From Ceratopteris richardii (taxonomy: Eukaryota > Streptophyta > Polypodiopsida > Polypodiales > Pteridaceae): 64,000 nucleotides of DNA. The stretch spans positions 16,972,267 to 17,036,266 of the forward strand of contig CM035431.1 of the NCBI GenBank assembly GCA_020310875.1, in the 5' to 3' direction. Position 1 is the stretch's first letter, and each line of letters begins with the position of its first letter. Positions 10,650 to 22,918 of this stretch are shown here, in pieces. The position numbers and the translations under genes were made by a program. The notes below the pieces were generated by a model. The model was given only the letters and a program-made list of their open reading frames with translations, did not search any database and was not told the DNA's origin.

Positions 10650-13450
10650 TGACATGTATAGTGGTCACGTAGGTATATGACAGGGATACTTTATTGAGCT
10701 TTCCTAGATTTATCTATCAAAAGTGATGGCACATTTGTTTTCTTGCCAACTCACTCATTTGTGGACATTAGGATTTTTCTTCTGTACTATTCTTATATAT
10801 TGCACAAGTTGTATTGTTGTTTTAGGTCATTCTTGTACATTCCTTTTATGTAATAGAAGAAGAAGAAGATCATTCTTCTTTGCCTCAATTTGTGTGTGTG
10901 ATCCTCCTTGATTGTGTGTGTGTGTGTGAGCTCTCTTTCGTATCTCCTTCCTTGTGACATGGTATTGGACTCAATGTGGCTATAGAGAGTTCATGGAGAA
11001 GGCAATGGTGAAGAGTACACAAGAAGGAATGGAGAAAGCACGATTCACAAATGACCTCAGATTGCTACAAAAATTGGTGTGATTTCTGTTTCGAGCCTGC
11101 AAGGTGGGGCCCATAAAAAAATTAGGTCAGTTTGCAAAACTCTAACTTGGGTCCTATTTGGCAACACTCATATAATCCAAATCTAGAATTTCAAGCGATT
11201 CCGTGTACTGCTGCACACGAAAACTGTGTTTTTCTCAGATCGAACTATCACGTCGAAGTGCAATAGTGTTCAAGCAGTACTGCTTGTAGTGTTTTTGCAA
11301 TGTTGTGAATTGCTCCAGAAATGGCAGATGCACATGGAATGAGTCAATTTATGAGCGATAAGCTGGACAAGAACAAGTTCTATGCTTAAAGATTCAAAAT
11401 GACAAATTTCTTGATGGGAAAAGGCTACTGGAAGTACATTGAAGGAGAGAATGCTCTACAGTTACCAAAGAGGAATCAGACTGCCGACTAGTTAAGAGCA
11501 TAAGAGGAATGGAATCAAGGAGCATGAAAGGTCAGGTATTCGCTATCTATTAGCATACATGATAGCATGATTGGACACATACAGGATGCCAAGACTCCGA
11601 AAGAGGCTTCGAATAGTTTGATCACTTTGTATGAGACTAATACAAAGGCACGAAAATTGCAACTCAAGAATGAGCTACATACTTTGGAGAAAAAGGGCAT
11701 GTCGATAAGTGACTACACCCTGAAGATCAAAAGCATATGTGAGTCACTTCCATCTATTGGTGTGATTGTAGGTGATGATGATGATAAGGTGGAAGTGTGC
11801 CTTCACGGTTTAGGAGCTGCATATAAGCAGTTCAGAACATCTATTCAAACTAGGGAAAATATTCCAAATTTTGTTGATCTAGTGTCCATGTTGATTATTG
11901 AAGAAAAGAATCTTGGTGAGGACTCAAAATCCCAAGGAAAACCTAGCTCTGAGCAAATATTCTACTTTGGAAAAGGAAGAGGTAGAGGCTTTGGAAGTGG
12001 AAGAGGAAACAGTAACCAAGAGCAAGGTCAACATCAGGATCATGCAGGAGGTAGGTGACAGTTTCGAGGAAGGGGGAGCCAAAGAGGCCGTAGAAATTTC
12101 CAAAGAAATGATTTAGGTAATGATAGTAAAGGATGTTGGAATTGTGGTAAACATGGACACTTTTAACGTGGTTGCATGTTGAATAATCAAAATAATAGAA
12201 GGCAAAAAAACAACTATGCATCCACACGTGCAGATGATTTTGGAATCTGTTCATGGTTCAACATCACATGATGAATATGATGTATGTTGATGTTTCAAAA
12301 TCAAATGAAAATGTCTTGTATGTTGATTCAAGTGCTTCAAATCACATGAAGAGTCATGCAGAATGGTTTAGTAGTTTGCAAAAATTGCCAGTTCTTGGAT
12401 ATGTTGAAACAAGTGATGACACATCACACCCTATTGAGCATAGAGAAAACATAGCATTGTCATGGAGGATGAAAATGTAAAACATCTTGTTAATGTGTTG
12501 CATGTTCCAAATATAACAAAGAATCTGGTTCCTATTGGACAAATGGTTGACCAAGAATTACAAGTCAGGTTCAATGCTAATGGGTTATATGTAGAAGAGT
12601 ATAAACAGGATGGAAGATTGATTGCCAAAGGAAACAAAGTGGGTAGGATGGTTCATCGTAAATGTGAAAATTCCTTAAATGAATGAAGTCATGTTTACAA
12701 AAGGTGCAGGAGTTATTGCTGATATAGAGATCTGGCATAAACGAATTGGACATGCAAACTTGCAGAGACTGAAATTGATGCAGTCCAAGGAGATTGTCAA
12801 TGGACTACCAAATTTCAAAGTTGCAGAAATGCAAAAGGTATGTGCAGCATGTCAATTTAGTAAATAGTCAAGAGCATCATTTCTGCATGACAAGCATGTT
12901 ATTAGTGAGAATGTGCTAGAAATAGTACATACAGATGTTTGGGGTCTTGCAAAGACCACATCTATGGGCAGTTGTGGGTTTCATGTTACTTTCATTAATG
13001 ACCATACATAAAAAGTATGGGTATATTTCATGAAAGAGAAGAGTGAGGTGTTCACTCACTTCTAGAATTTTAAAGCTATGGTGGAAAAGAAAACAGGGAA
13101 GTATATTCAGACATTAAGGCCTGATGGAGGAGGTGAATACATGTCAAATGAGTTCAGCAACTTTCTTAAAATTCATGGAATTCGACGTCAGTTTTCATGC
13201 ATGTATACACCACAACAGAATGGTGTTGCTAAATGCAAAAATAGACATAATGCAAAATAGCAAGAGCCTTGATGGCTGAGAAGACTATGCCTCATTGCTA
13301 TTGGGCATAAGCTATGCATACTTCTGTATACATCATGAACAGAACTCCAATTGTTGTTGTACATCAAGTAGCACCTGAAGAGAAGTTTACAAGTAAAAAG
13401 AAGAACTTATCACATATGAAAGTATTTGGCTATATTGCAATTGTACATGT
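10650..13450 (+). mobile_element. Copia family C, 5' part
   Basis: Ty1/copia fossil of a lineage distinct from families A and B. A probable 5' LTR (start uncertain, about 10650; end ...CTTGTGACA at 10959) is followed by TGGTATTGGAC at 10960, a primer-binding-site-like sequence. The gag region is about 11320-12200 with an RGRGFGSGRG stretch and a CCHC knuckle starting CWNCGKHGHF (12134). The protease region is near 12315 (VDSSASNHM), the pre-integrase region at about 12725-12860 (IWHKRIGHANL, CAACQFSK), and the integrase core at about 12930-13260 (PDGGGEYMS, TPQQNGVA). Similarity ends near 13450. Several breaks; no reverse transcriptase is recognised. Confidence 0.85.
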
Positions 13451-14935
13451 TCCATTGGTTCTCTTCTTTTGCGATTGCCAAATGTTTTCTTAATAATCCA
13501 TATTTTGAGTGAGTTTGGCATTGTGATCCATTTGTATTCTTAGTTGTTCTTCCATTTTTTCTATTGCTTGTTTATGTTGGGCTTTCAATTGTAATTCTAA
13601 CACATTGTGAGCTTCTTTTAAGGTAACCCACCTGGCATTTATTGAAGCATTCTCAACCATCAAAGAATTAAGTTACGACTGTAATCTACTGGATCTCTCT
13701 TGGAAATGGTTGTGTCGCTAACCTAATGTCACGTATTCTTCTTGAATTTGGTTCATACAAATAAACATCTGAATCAAATTTGAGTGAATCACTGATGAAG
13801 TATATACAGGGTTTGTATGCACAGACACATTTGATGGAAGTTTGATGCAAGGGGAAATAGGGATGGGATGGGGAGAGTGGATACGAAAGTAAATACATTG
13901 GTGAATGGAGGTGATGTTGGTGGTGGGGGTATTCGGAATGGTGATATTGTGGGTAGTGGTGATGTTGTGGTTGGAGGTGAGATGTCCATTGGTTCATATG
14001 TGGACATGTGTATGTATCAATTGGAAAAATCAAATTCATGGTGCGTACAATTTGGGCATCCGATGTCCTCATTTGAAAGCTAATATCGAATATGGATGAG
14101 AGAATGTTAGCCCAAGGGTTTACAAGGGTGGTGGGTGGCTCTGACATTGATGAAAAAATTGGAATTGAAGGATGGATTGGTTGTGGAATAGGAGCGTTTG
14201 TGAATGGTGGTGAGGGTTGGATAGGGGGAATGGATGAGTAAGTGGTGCCAATAGGTGGAGGTATTTCAAAATCGAAGACAATTTCTTGCAATATCTCACT
14301 AGTAGTTAGGGATCATGAGTGTGGTACGGAATAGAGGGTTACATGAAATTGGGATGGTTTTGAGGTAGTGTCTCAAAGATATATTAGAATAATTGTGTAA
14401 TAGAAGTGGAGGAGACAAGAGGGGTGGAAGGATTTCCTAATGTCGTAGTGTCAATGGGGGAATAGGTGGAGGTGTGTGTCCTCATAGCATGGAATGACAA
14501 TAAAGGTTGGGGGGAATAGGACTTTGGATTATTTGGCATGGCAAGGTTGTGTTCATATACTTCTGGAACCATAACAGACTAGGGAGTGTTTCATTGGAAA
14601 ATTGAGAGCCCTTATGACTCCCATAGCTTCTGTAAGTGTATGCATCATCTCTACAAAAGCATCATCAAAACCACTTTGGTCCAATTCTTGTTGGAGGATG
14701 GCATGATTGCATTCTTCATTCAATTTTTGTCATGTTTGTACCTCTTCAATTTGTGCAGATAGCCTTTGTAATGCCGATGTGTATGCTGAGTAATCTTGTT
14801 CTTCACCTTCAGTTATCTAGTGCTTCCCTTTATGTTGCTCTCGTTATTCTTCTTGCTCTTTGCCTATATGTAATCTTTCTTCTTTATCTTGGTTAGTCCG
14901 TGTGTGGCCCTCCTATTGATTGTTTTGTGACATTG
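13451..14935 (-). pseudogene. Decayed coiled-coil and proline-rich protein, family unknown
   Basis: Read on the minus strand, a probable start lies near 14935 (MSQNNQ). A charged, Gln/Glu-rich helical stretch follows (about 14870-14640), then a long Pro/Ser/His-rich stretch (about 14570-13790), then a second helical stretch (about 13640-13500, with LKEAHNVLELQLKAQHKQ). The longest uninterrupted part is 13686-14291 (201 codons). The whole is interrupted several times. I do not recognise the family. The layout could suit a retroelement gag or accessory protein, since it lies next to the integrase fragment of Gypsy B on the same strand, or a decayed host gene. Confidence 0.4.
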
Positions 14936-15375
14936 GGAAGTTGGGTCATTTGTACTTTTGTGATACATAAGTACATTTGAGTATGGAAATTCTAAAAATT
15001 ACAATAATGGTTATTCAAAATCAAATATCAATGCCTGGGATACCTCACCTGTTACTAGGAACACAAATTCTGGGATGGATGGTTGTTCTTGCTCTAAGAG
15101 ACTTGTTTCCACAACTGTATTCTAGAGAGTAGCTTCTAGTTGTGTCAAAGGAACACTGGTTGTCAATGGTGTCGTCCTTGGGAATCTTATAGTAAATGGG
15201 GGAATTAAGGCTCTAGGCCTATGGGTGATTGCTATGGAGCACTCCATTCAAGTACTAAAGTGACATGATATAACTTCACAAACTCTAGTGGGGGTTGGCA
15301 GATACAACTAGAGCACTACTTAATTAGGTGATGGACATCTACTTCCATGATAGGCCAATATACTCCCGATCATTT
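14936..15375 (-). mobile_element. Gypsy B, integrase zinc-binding piece (left of Gypsy C)
   Basis: On the minus strand from 15375 leftward the translation shows YWPIMEVDVHHLIK followed by CSSCICQPP, the H-H-C-C zinc-binding region at the start of Ty3/gypsy integrases. The piece ends exactly at the left target duplication (CATTT) of Gypsy C and continues beyond Gypsy C at 24729. Toward 14940 the coding signal fades. Fossil with several breaks. Confidence 0.7.
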
Positions 15376-15390
15376 TGTATCGCAGCATTT

Positions 15391-15449
15391 CCCTCTCTCT
15401 CTCTTTCTCTCTCTCTCTCTTTCTCTCTCTCTCTTTCTCTCTCTCTCTT

Positions 15450-15493
<44 letters not shown>
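15391..15493. repeat. CT/CTTT microsatellite in the LTR
   Basis: About 100 bp of CTCTCTTT repeats at the start of the Gypsy C 5' LTR. The 3' LTR carries only about 30 bp (22934-22962). Confidence 0.9.
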
Positions 15494-16120
15494 CCCCGAA
15501 ACCCCCTCCAACCCCACCGTCCCCTCCTCTTTTCCTCCACCACCCCCGCGGCCCCCACCATCACCACAACCCCCTCCAACCCCACCGTCCCCTCCTCTTT
15601 TCCCCCACCACCCCCGCAGCCCCCACCATCACCACGACCCCCTCCAACCCCACCGTCCCCTCCTCTTTTCCTCCACCACCCCCGTGGCCCCCACCATCAC
15701 CAGAACCCCCTCCAACCCCACACCCCTCCACGACCCCCCACAAACCCCACAAACACCACAAACCCCACACCCATCCATGACCCCCCACAAACCCCACACC
15801 CCTCCACAACCCCCCACAAACCCCACAAACACCACAAACCCCACACCCCTCCACGACCCCCCAAAAACCCCACAAACCCCACAAACACCACAAACCTCAC
15901 AAACCCCACACCACTGCACGACCCCCCACAAACACCACAAACCCCACACCCCTCCACGACCCCCCACAAACCCCACAAACCCCACAGCCCTCCACAACCC
16001 CCCACAAACCCCACAAACACCACAAACCCCACAAACCCCACACCCCTCCACGACCCCCCACAAACCCCACACCCCTCCACGACCCCCCACAAACCCCACA
16101 AATCCCACAATTTCCCACGA
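15494..16120. repeat. C-rich minisatellite (CCCCACAAA / CCCCTCCACGA units)
   Basis: Two blocks. First come three copies of a roughly 68-bp unit (CCCTCCAACCCCACCGTCCC...), then some 400 bp of interleaved short CCCCACAAA, CACCACAAA and CCCCTCCACGA units. The minus strand is therefore packed with GGGG runs spaced by 3-8 bases, a sequence able to form G-quadruplexes. The same array recurs in the 3' LTR. Long Pro/Thr/His frames across it are artefacts of repeat composition. Confidence 0.9.
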
Positions 16121-17272
16121 CCTCCCACAAAGTTCTCATGCAGTTTTTGATGGATATTTGGAGGATCATTTCTCAACCAAACCCTATAGTGTTATATATC
16201 TCTCGAAAGCTCTCGACGAGTACTTTCCAATGGTGCAATAATAATTTTGAGCTCTTGGATCAATTTTTTACCACACCCCAAAAACCCCCACAACTCCCCA
16301 GAACTCACCCCCTATTTCCACCCACAACCTCCCACACCGCCCACTTAATATGAAGGATCAAAAGCTACTACAAAAATTAGGTGAAGGATGTGCTTCTCAG
16401 AGTCATTCAAATATCATGGGTGCCACAACATGAGGATCTCAACTTGCATGCAAAAGTAACAGTAAAAGTGTAAGTGGTGAAAGTGAAAGTGGAGAAATGA
16501 CTGTTGCTGCCAACCATTCATGAAGACTGCCTAAGTTTGAGGACCCAATTCAAGACTTGTGGCGAATTTGATTTACCCCTCCAATCTTGGGCAATTAACC
16601 AGCGCATGATCACTGGAAGTGAGGAATCGGCAAGGCCCTCTTGACCTATTGGAGCCTATAAACGCAATGGACTTGTGTTCATTTGGGATACATGCAGATA
16701 CACACATATACATACGTACATACAGGGGTCCTCTCTTGGCACTTTGTGGCTACAACCCTATTGTAGGAAGTCACTCTGTGGTGAGGATACAAAGCGTGGG
16801 CTTCCCAGTGAGGGCTAATAGCACTATAGTGTGAAGAGAGTGGCGTGGTTTTGTCATTCAGTGTGAGTCATTGGTATTTCGTGCTCTTTCCCTTAGAGAA
16901 AGTCTTCATACTTTGTATTGATCAATACTAGTCTGCATCTAGTTGTGTCCATTGTACGGATTGGATGAATCCCTTGTATTGATGTTGTTTAGTTCTGGAG
17001 TGGCATGTTAGCCCAGAGCATAAACTTGTGAGCATCTCTTTTGCCTATGTTGTAATCATCTAATTCAAACTAAGGAGTGGTTGGTCTTCCATTCTTTGTC
17101 ATTTATATTATCCATAAGTATTCACAACTCTACGCAATTATTGATATCTGCCTGCTCACATAAATGTTGAAGGGTATATTTCCCTAAGGAGAACCTCCCT
17201 TGAGTAGGCGAAGTACAGGAAGTGCATGTTGTATGCTCCTGTTAAAGTAGATACCCCAGTACCTCCTCTACA

Positions 17273-17292
17273 GTTTGGCATGCCCGGTGGGA
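17273..17292 (+). promoter_or_regulatory. Primer-binding-site position of Gypsy C
   Basis: Immediately after the 5' LTR end: G followed by TTTGGCATGCCCGGTGGGA. The shape resembles the TGGCGCC...GGGG type of plant gypsy primer-binding sites. The matching tRNA was not determined. Confidence 0.7.
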
Positions 17293-17378
17293 CCCTTGCA
17301 TTTCTGTGAGAGGCCCTGAGGATAGTAAATAGTCCTCTTTTTCAGTATTTTTGCCCTATTGCATTTGCAAGTAGGTAC

Positions 17379-18707
17379 ATGACCCATACGCGAGCAGATA
17401 AGGAGCCTCTTCGTATAGGAAGGAGCCTTAACAAGTCAGCTATATCTTCAACTAGTGAACCTACCTCCCCTCTACCCTCTTTGAATTTATCTATTGATTT
17501 CGGTGCGACACCACTATCAAAGGAGAAGCATAGGAGAACATTAGACTTCTCCTCAGATACGTGAGAAGAAACACCAGTGCAAATGGAGGATCTCTCTCAT
17601 TTACTCTCCAGACTCAATATTAAGTTCCCTACCTTCAAGGGACAAGCTTATGAGGATGCTGATGATCATGTGAGGAGGTTCATCTCCTTATGCCGTGGAT
17701 GAAGTCTGCAGAATAGAGAGGATGCAATGCTGGTACTCTTCCCATCCACATTGGAAGGCCTTGCTGACAAATGGTACAGTCAATATGCAGATGGCCATTT
17801 TGCTACATGGGAGGCTCTGAAGACGGCATTCTCACAGACATTTCGACCTAGTGACTCCTCAGAAAGAGATCTAGACCAGCTCGAGAATCAAAGGCTAAGA
17901 TCAGGTGAATCCTTTCATGAACTTCACACTAGAAGAAAAGAACTTGTTGCACGTATGCCACATGCTCCAGGTGACTTCTTGGTTAAAAAATGGATAGAAA
18001 AAGCTCTACCCAGGTCATCTCAGCAGAAGCTACGTGAGTCCCTTAGATTGGATGCAACCCTCAATGATTTTGTTGCAGCATCATCACGCATTGAAGAAGC
18101 AAGGCAACATTTTGAAGGGGATACACAACCGAATTATGCTGCAAAACTAGACCATATTGGGCAACTAAGGAAGGAACTGGAGGCATTGAGAATGCAACAA
18201 AATCAACAAGAAGAGAAGGTTTTGCCACCAGTACGTCGCACTGATGATGAAGTAGCCCAACTTTGCCGTGATTTAGAAGATTTGCGGACCACTCAAGATA
18301 TAAGAAGGTAGATTTGCTGCACAATATGTAACAACAATGGGCATTCCAATGCTAATTGTCCTAACAAGGTAAGTTGTCAATTTTGTGGAAAGGATGGCTA
18401 TGAAGCTAGATACTGTTACTACCTCAAGGGTACACAGCAACGAGGTAACTCTCAAGCTTTGTATTCATATGATGCTAGTACTTCAAATGCACCTAATAGA
18501 GAGGAGAACAGACCAACGAAGCCCAGATATAATAGGCCTTTGATGTGCTACCGTTGTGGTGAGTATGGCCATATGCAAAACAGGTGTTCCCTTCCAGAAG
18601 ATGCACCTCCTTGTCAGCATTGTCCCGAGGCTAAGGACCACTACACCAAAGATTGCCCAAGAAGCCGTCCTGCTCCAATCCACATGATTGCAGTCTCTCC
18701 ACAATAA
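17379..18707 (+). pseudogene. Gypsy C gag region
   Basis: The capsid part (about 17580-18300) has the plant gypsy gag signature around LADKWYSQYADG and LENQRLRSGESFHEL. It is followed by cysteine-rich knuckles, including a clear CYRCGEYGHMQNRC (about 18547-18588) and a CxxC...C motif after it (to about 18660). Role: packaging of element RNA. A possible start at 17379 is in the same frame as the conserved capsid part; a start at 17583 is the alternative. Fossil coding region. Confidence 0.85.
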
Positions 18708-18713
18708 GAAGGT

Positions 18714-21700
18714 ATGACCACTCAGTCTTATGCTGTTTCATCTTCTTCAATGCCCATGATGACTAGAGCCAGACAAGTGGCAGCAACCCATCGAGAGGAA
18801 CAAGAGGGAGTCCAGGATAAAGAAGAGGAAAAGAAGGTGGGGTGGAAGGGCCTAGCGGAAATTGAAGGAGCTTATGAAAGGATGGCTACTTCTCTAAGGG
18901 ACCAACCAACAAGTCTGCAAGAAGACACTCATGAGGTAAACATTGAACAGATCTTGAAAGGTATTCATCACAAGGTTATTCTGTACGAACTTATAAGGAT
19001 GGATTCAAAAATAAGAAGTGAATTATTGAAGATTATACACTCTGCTCACTTAATCCAATCACCCAGTATAGATGGTTTCATGGTTGATTTTCCCCCTACA
19101 CCCTTGGCAGACTACCAAAGCTCAAGATTATTTGTTTGTATAAAGGATGAAGCTCTCACAGGTGTGATCATAGATGGAGGCTCTGGTATCAATTTGATGC
19201 CAGATTTCACAATGAAGAAACTGAATTTGAACCCCACCAAGATGGCACCATTCACAGTTACACTAGCAGATCAACATTGGGTTGCGCCTCTTGGCATTAT
19301 TGAAAAGGTACTGATGATAGTACAGGGTTGCCACTTTGTTCTAGATTTTGTTGTTATTGCACTTCCACAAGAGACTTCTTACCCTTTACTCCTGAAGACC
19401 TTGGTTAAGGCAAGCAAAAGCTTTGCAACATTGGGGGAAAAACAAACTATGGATTTCAACTAGCACCAATAGCCAACTGCAGCTACATTTGGAAGAAGGA
19501 TTTGACTCAGAGAAAACTACTAGGTATACTGTGGACACGCAGGTAATGCCCTCTCTACCCCAAGAAGAAGAAACATTATTGAGCTGGATGATGGAAAGTG
19601 CAGAGTGTTGCACGATGGAAATCAATGAAATAGAGGAAGAAGTTGCAGATGAAGGAGTTATAGGAAAAGGCCATGAAGTTCACAAGGAGTTGAAGAATGA
19701 GAGTTTGCAGGAGAATACAAACTTTGAAGAGGCAAAAAATATAGAAGTACCCGGGATGGAAAGTTATGAGCCTGAGTGCAAAGAAGATCTTCCTTTTACG
19801 GATATACCTCAAGGATGGACCAGAGAACATATTGCAGAATATAAGTTAAAGTCCACTCCTACATACAGTGGAGATGATTTCTCAAACAAGACTAGTCTTG
19901 AAACACTGGTTCAAGAAATAAATCTAGGGGATGAAGAGAACCCTCAAGTAGTCCACTTGGCCTCTTGGCTATGGCATTATCCTCCTTTACTGCAGAAGGT
20001 AACTTCTTTAATTTTTTCCTACAAAAATGTCTTCGCATGGTCCTACAAAGATCTAACAGGGATACCAGAGGAGCTGGGATTACACAGAATACCCTTAGTT
20101 GAGGGAGTCGTGCCTGCAAGAAGTAGGCCGTATCGACTCAATCCAAAATATGCAGAGGTGATAAAGTTGGAAGTTACAAAACTACAAGAAGCAGGTATAA
20201 TTGTTCCAGTAGAACATTCCAGGTGGCTTTCTTCTATGGTTATTGTACCCAAGAAAAATAGTGGAAAAATAAGAGTTTGCGTTGATTTTCGTGCCTTAAA
20301 TAAGTGACTGTTCAAGATGGATTTCCTTAGCCCTTTTCAGAGCAAGTACTTGAGGAAGTAGCCGGTCACACTTTGTATAGCTTCTTGGATGGTTTTAGTG
20401 GCTACAATCAGATAGTGATCCATCCTGATGGTAGGGACAAAACAGCCTTTGTTACTCCATGGGGCACTTATGTTTATACTTGCATGGCTTTTCGTTTGAA
20501 GAATGCACCAGCTTCATTAATATTGGGCAAATGGTTGACAACCTTTCTACGCATTTTCATGGATGACTTTTCAGTATTTTCAAGCACGGATAGAAGAGAA
20601 GCAGTTCAAGATTTCCATGAACATTTGGAAAATCTAAAAGATATCTTTGAGCAATGTCTTAGAACAGGTTTGAAATTAAATCCTGCTAAATGTCACCTTT
20701 TGGTCACTAAGGGCACTCTTCTTGGTCACATAGTATCTGCTGAAGGGATAACGGTGGATCCTGCGAAGGTTACTGCTATCCTTTCCATGCCTATTCCACA
20801 AAGCCCAAAGGAGGTGCAAAGTTTTTTGGGTCATGCAGGATACCATAGAAGATTTATACGAATGTATTCAGAAATAGCTAAGCCCTTATCAAGGCTTACC
20901 AGTAAAAAGGTCCCTTTCTCATGGAGTGTTGAAGCTCAGAAAGCATTTTTTGAACTAAAATTGAGGTTATGTACTACTCCACTTTTAAATGTTCCTAACT
21001 CGTCATTGGAGTTTCATGTGCATACAGATGCCAGCCTTCATGCTGTTGGTGCAATTCTAGCTCAGCCATCATCACACAAGGTTGATAGACCTATCTCCTA
21101 TGCCAGCAAACTACTCACCTAGGCAGAAAAGAACGACAATACGACCGAAAGGGAAGGGTTGGCTATTGTATTTGCTCTTCAGAAGTTTCGACATTACCTT
21201 CTCGGTGTACATTTTATAGTCATATCTGACCATCAGCCCTTGAAGTACTTGATAAACAAGCCTAGAGTAGCTGGAAGGATTTGGAAATGGTTACTCCTCT
21301 TTCAAGAATTCAACTTTGATATTCACATTAAGCCAGGAAGGGAGCACTACATGGCAGATCAAGTGTCCAAGACTGCAATGAGCGAGAAGGCAACAGGTAT
21401 TAATGATGAACTGGTGGATAGTAATCTCTTCCTAGTAGCAATTCAGACTGATTGGTATGATGGAATTCTCAATTTTCTTACTACTGGAAAACTCCCAGAG
21501 CATTTGAAACCCATAGAAAAGAGAAGATTACTCCTTAAAACCAAAGCGTACTCACTTATAAGTGGAAATTTATATAGATATTGTCAGGATGGTATCTTGA
21601 GAAAGTGTGTTTATCCAGAGGAGGTAACCCCTTTGCTTGAGGCAGCACACAGTGAAGGGCATCTAAAGGGGGAAGAATTGGCTCACAGAATCATCCACAA

Positions 21701-22653
21701 GGGACTATGGTGGCCTCATATTTACAAGGATGCGATCAAGTTTGCTAAAGAATGCCACATTTGCCAGAGATGTGCTCCTACACCAACCAGATTGAATTTC
21801 CAACCATTAGTCATATCTATAGGATGGCTCCCATTTGAAACAATGGGGTCTTGATTTCATAGGACCAATTAGTCCAACTGGTCAACCTGGGGGTAAGAAG
21901 TATATTTTTATGGCCACATGTTATGCAACTAAATGGATAGAGGCTAAAGCTACTGTGGATTGCACGGCATTAACAGTAGCTAATTTTTTGTATAAACATA
22001 TTTTCTCAAGATTTGGTTGCCCACTGGAAATCACTAGTGATAGAGGCACACATTTTGTAAATCAGCTGCTCCAATTTATATTTGACAGGTACAAGGTCTT
22101 CCATAAAAAATCTTGTGCCTACTATCCAAGGGCAAATGGCCAAGCAGAGAGCTCCAATAAGATTTTGATCGGGTTGCTGCGCAAATTATCTTTTGATCAT
22201 CAAAGCTTTTGGCCACAAGCATTGATCGGTGCAATTTGGGCTTTCAGAACTACAAGAAGGGGAACCACTGGTGAGAGTCCATTTCACTTAGTATATGGAA
22301 AAGAGGCATTCGCCCCATTTGAATTCATTATCAAAAAGGAAATGGGAGCCAAAACCATTGGAATTGAACCTCCCATTGAGAGATTGGTGACATTAGAAGA
22401 ATGCAGAGAAGGAGCAATGCAAAAACTTCAGGTAACACAAGAAGAGCGCAAGAGATTGCATGACAGGAATCTGAGGTCCAATGAGGTACAGGAAGGATCC
22501 ATGGTTTTAGTGCATCAGGTCCCAGCAATTTCAACCAAACTGGCACCCAAATGGATAGGACCTTACACGGTGGTAAAGGTATTACCTCATGGAGTAGTAC
22601 ATCTGGAGGATTTGCAGGGTAAGAGGATACCCCTGGTCATATCTCCAAGGTGA
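18714..22653 (+). pseudogene. Gypsy C pol region (protease, RT, RNase H, integrase)
   Basis: In order: a protease segment with IDGGSGINLMPD (about 19172-19206); a reverse transcriptase with ARSRPYRLNP (about 20112), KIRVCVDFRALNK (about 20268), YSFLDGFSGYNQ (about 20376) and MDDFSVFS (about 20560); RNase H with HVHTDASLHAVGAILAQP (about 21018) and VISDHQPLKYL (about 21222); an integrase zinc region with CHICQRC (about 21755); and an integrase core with WGLDFIGPIS (about 21841), TSDRGTHFVN (about 22035) and PRANGQAESSNK (about 22128). The last 0.8 kb is a long open frame. Broken in a few places. Confidence 0.9.
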
Positions 22654-22907
22654 AGAAGTACCTGAATTAAAGTAAATTGGAAGCATTTCATTCACCGTAC
22701 CTATCGTATTCCATTCAGTGATTGCAGTCTATTCTATTTATAAAAAAAAGAGTGAAAAAAAAGGTGAAAAAAAAGTCAAAAAAAAGTAAAAAAACTGGTC
22801 AATATCTCCAGGGTGAAGAATTACCTAAATTAAGTCAAGGAGGAAGAACTTCCTTCACTATCTTGTTTTCTGCTTTGGGAATTGCACTGGGATGGTGCAA
22901 AGACTTG

Positions 22908-22918
22908 ATGTGGGGGTC
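22908..22918 (+). promoter_or_regulatory. Polypurine tract of Gypsy C
   Basis: GATGTGGGGGTC directly abuts the 3' LTR start (TGTATTGCGG at 22919), the position of the plus-strand primer. Confidence 0.75.

Larger units (their letters stand above)
15376..17272 (+). repeat. 5' LTR of Gypsy C
   Basis: 1,897 bp. It opens TGTATCGCAG followed by a CT-rich run (15391-15493) and a C-rich minisatellite (about 15494-16120). It then has about 1.15 kb of unique sequence shared with the 3' LTR and ends CTCCTCTACA. The 87-bp length difference from the 3' LTR lies mainly in the repeat tracts. Confidence 0.93.

Noticed and set aside
15494-16120. CRISPR-like array
   Set aside because: Repeats are head-to-tail with no unique spacers of constant length, and the context is a plant LTR.
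15328-16241. Several long Pro/Thr/His-rich and Gly/Val/Cys-rich frames on both strands
   Set aside because: They run through the C-rich minisatellite of the Gypsy C LTR. All frames are open because the repeat units lack stops.
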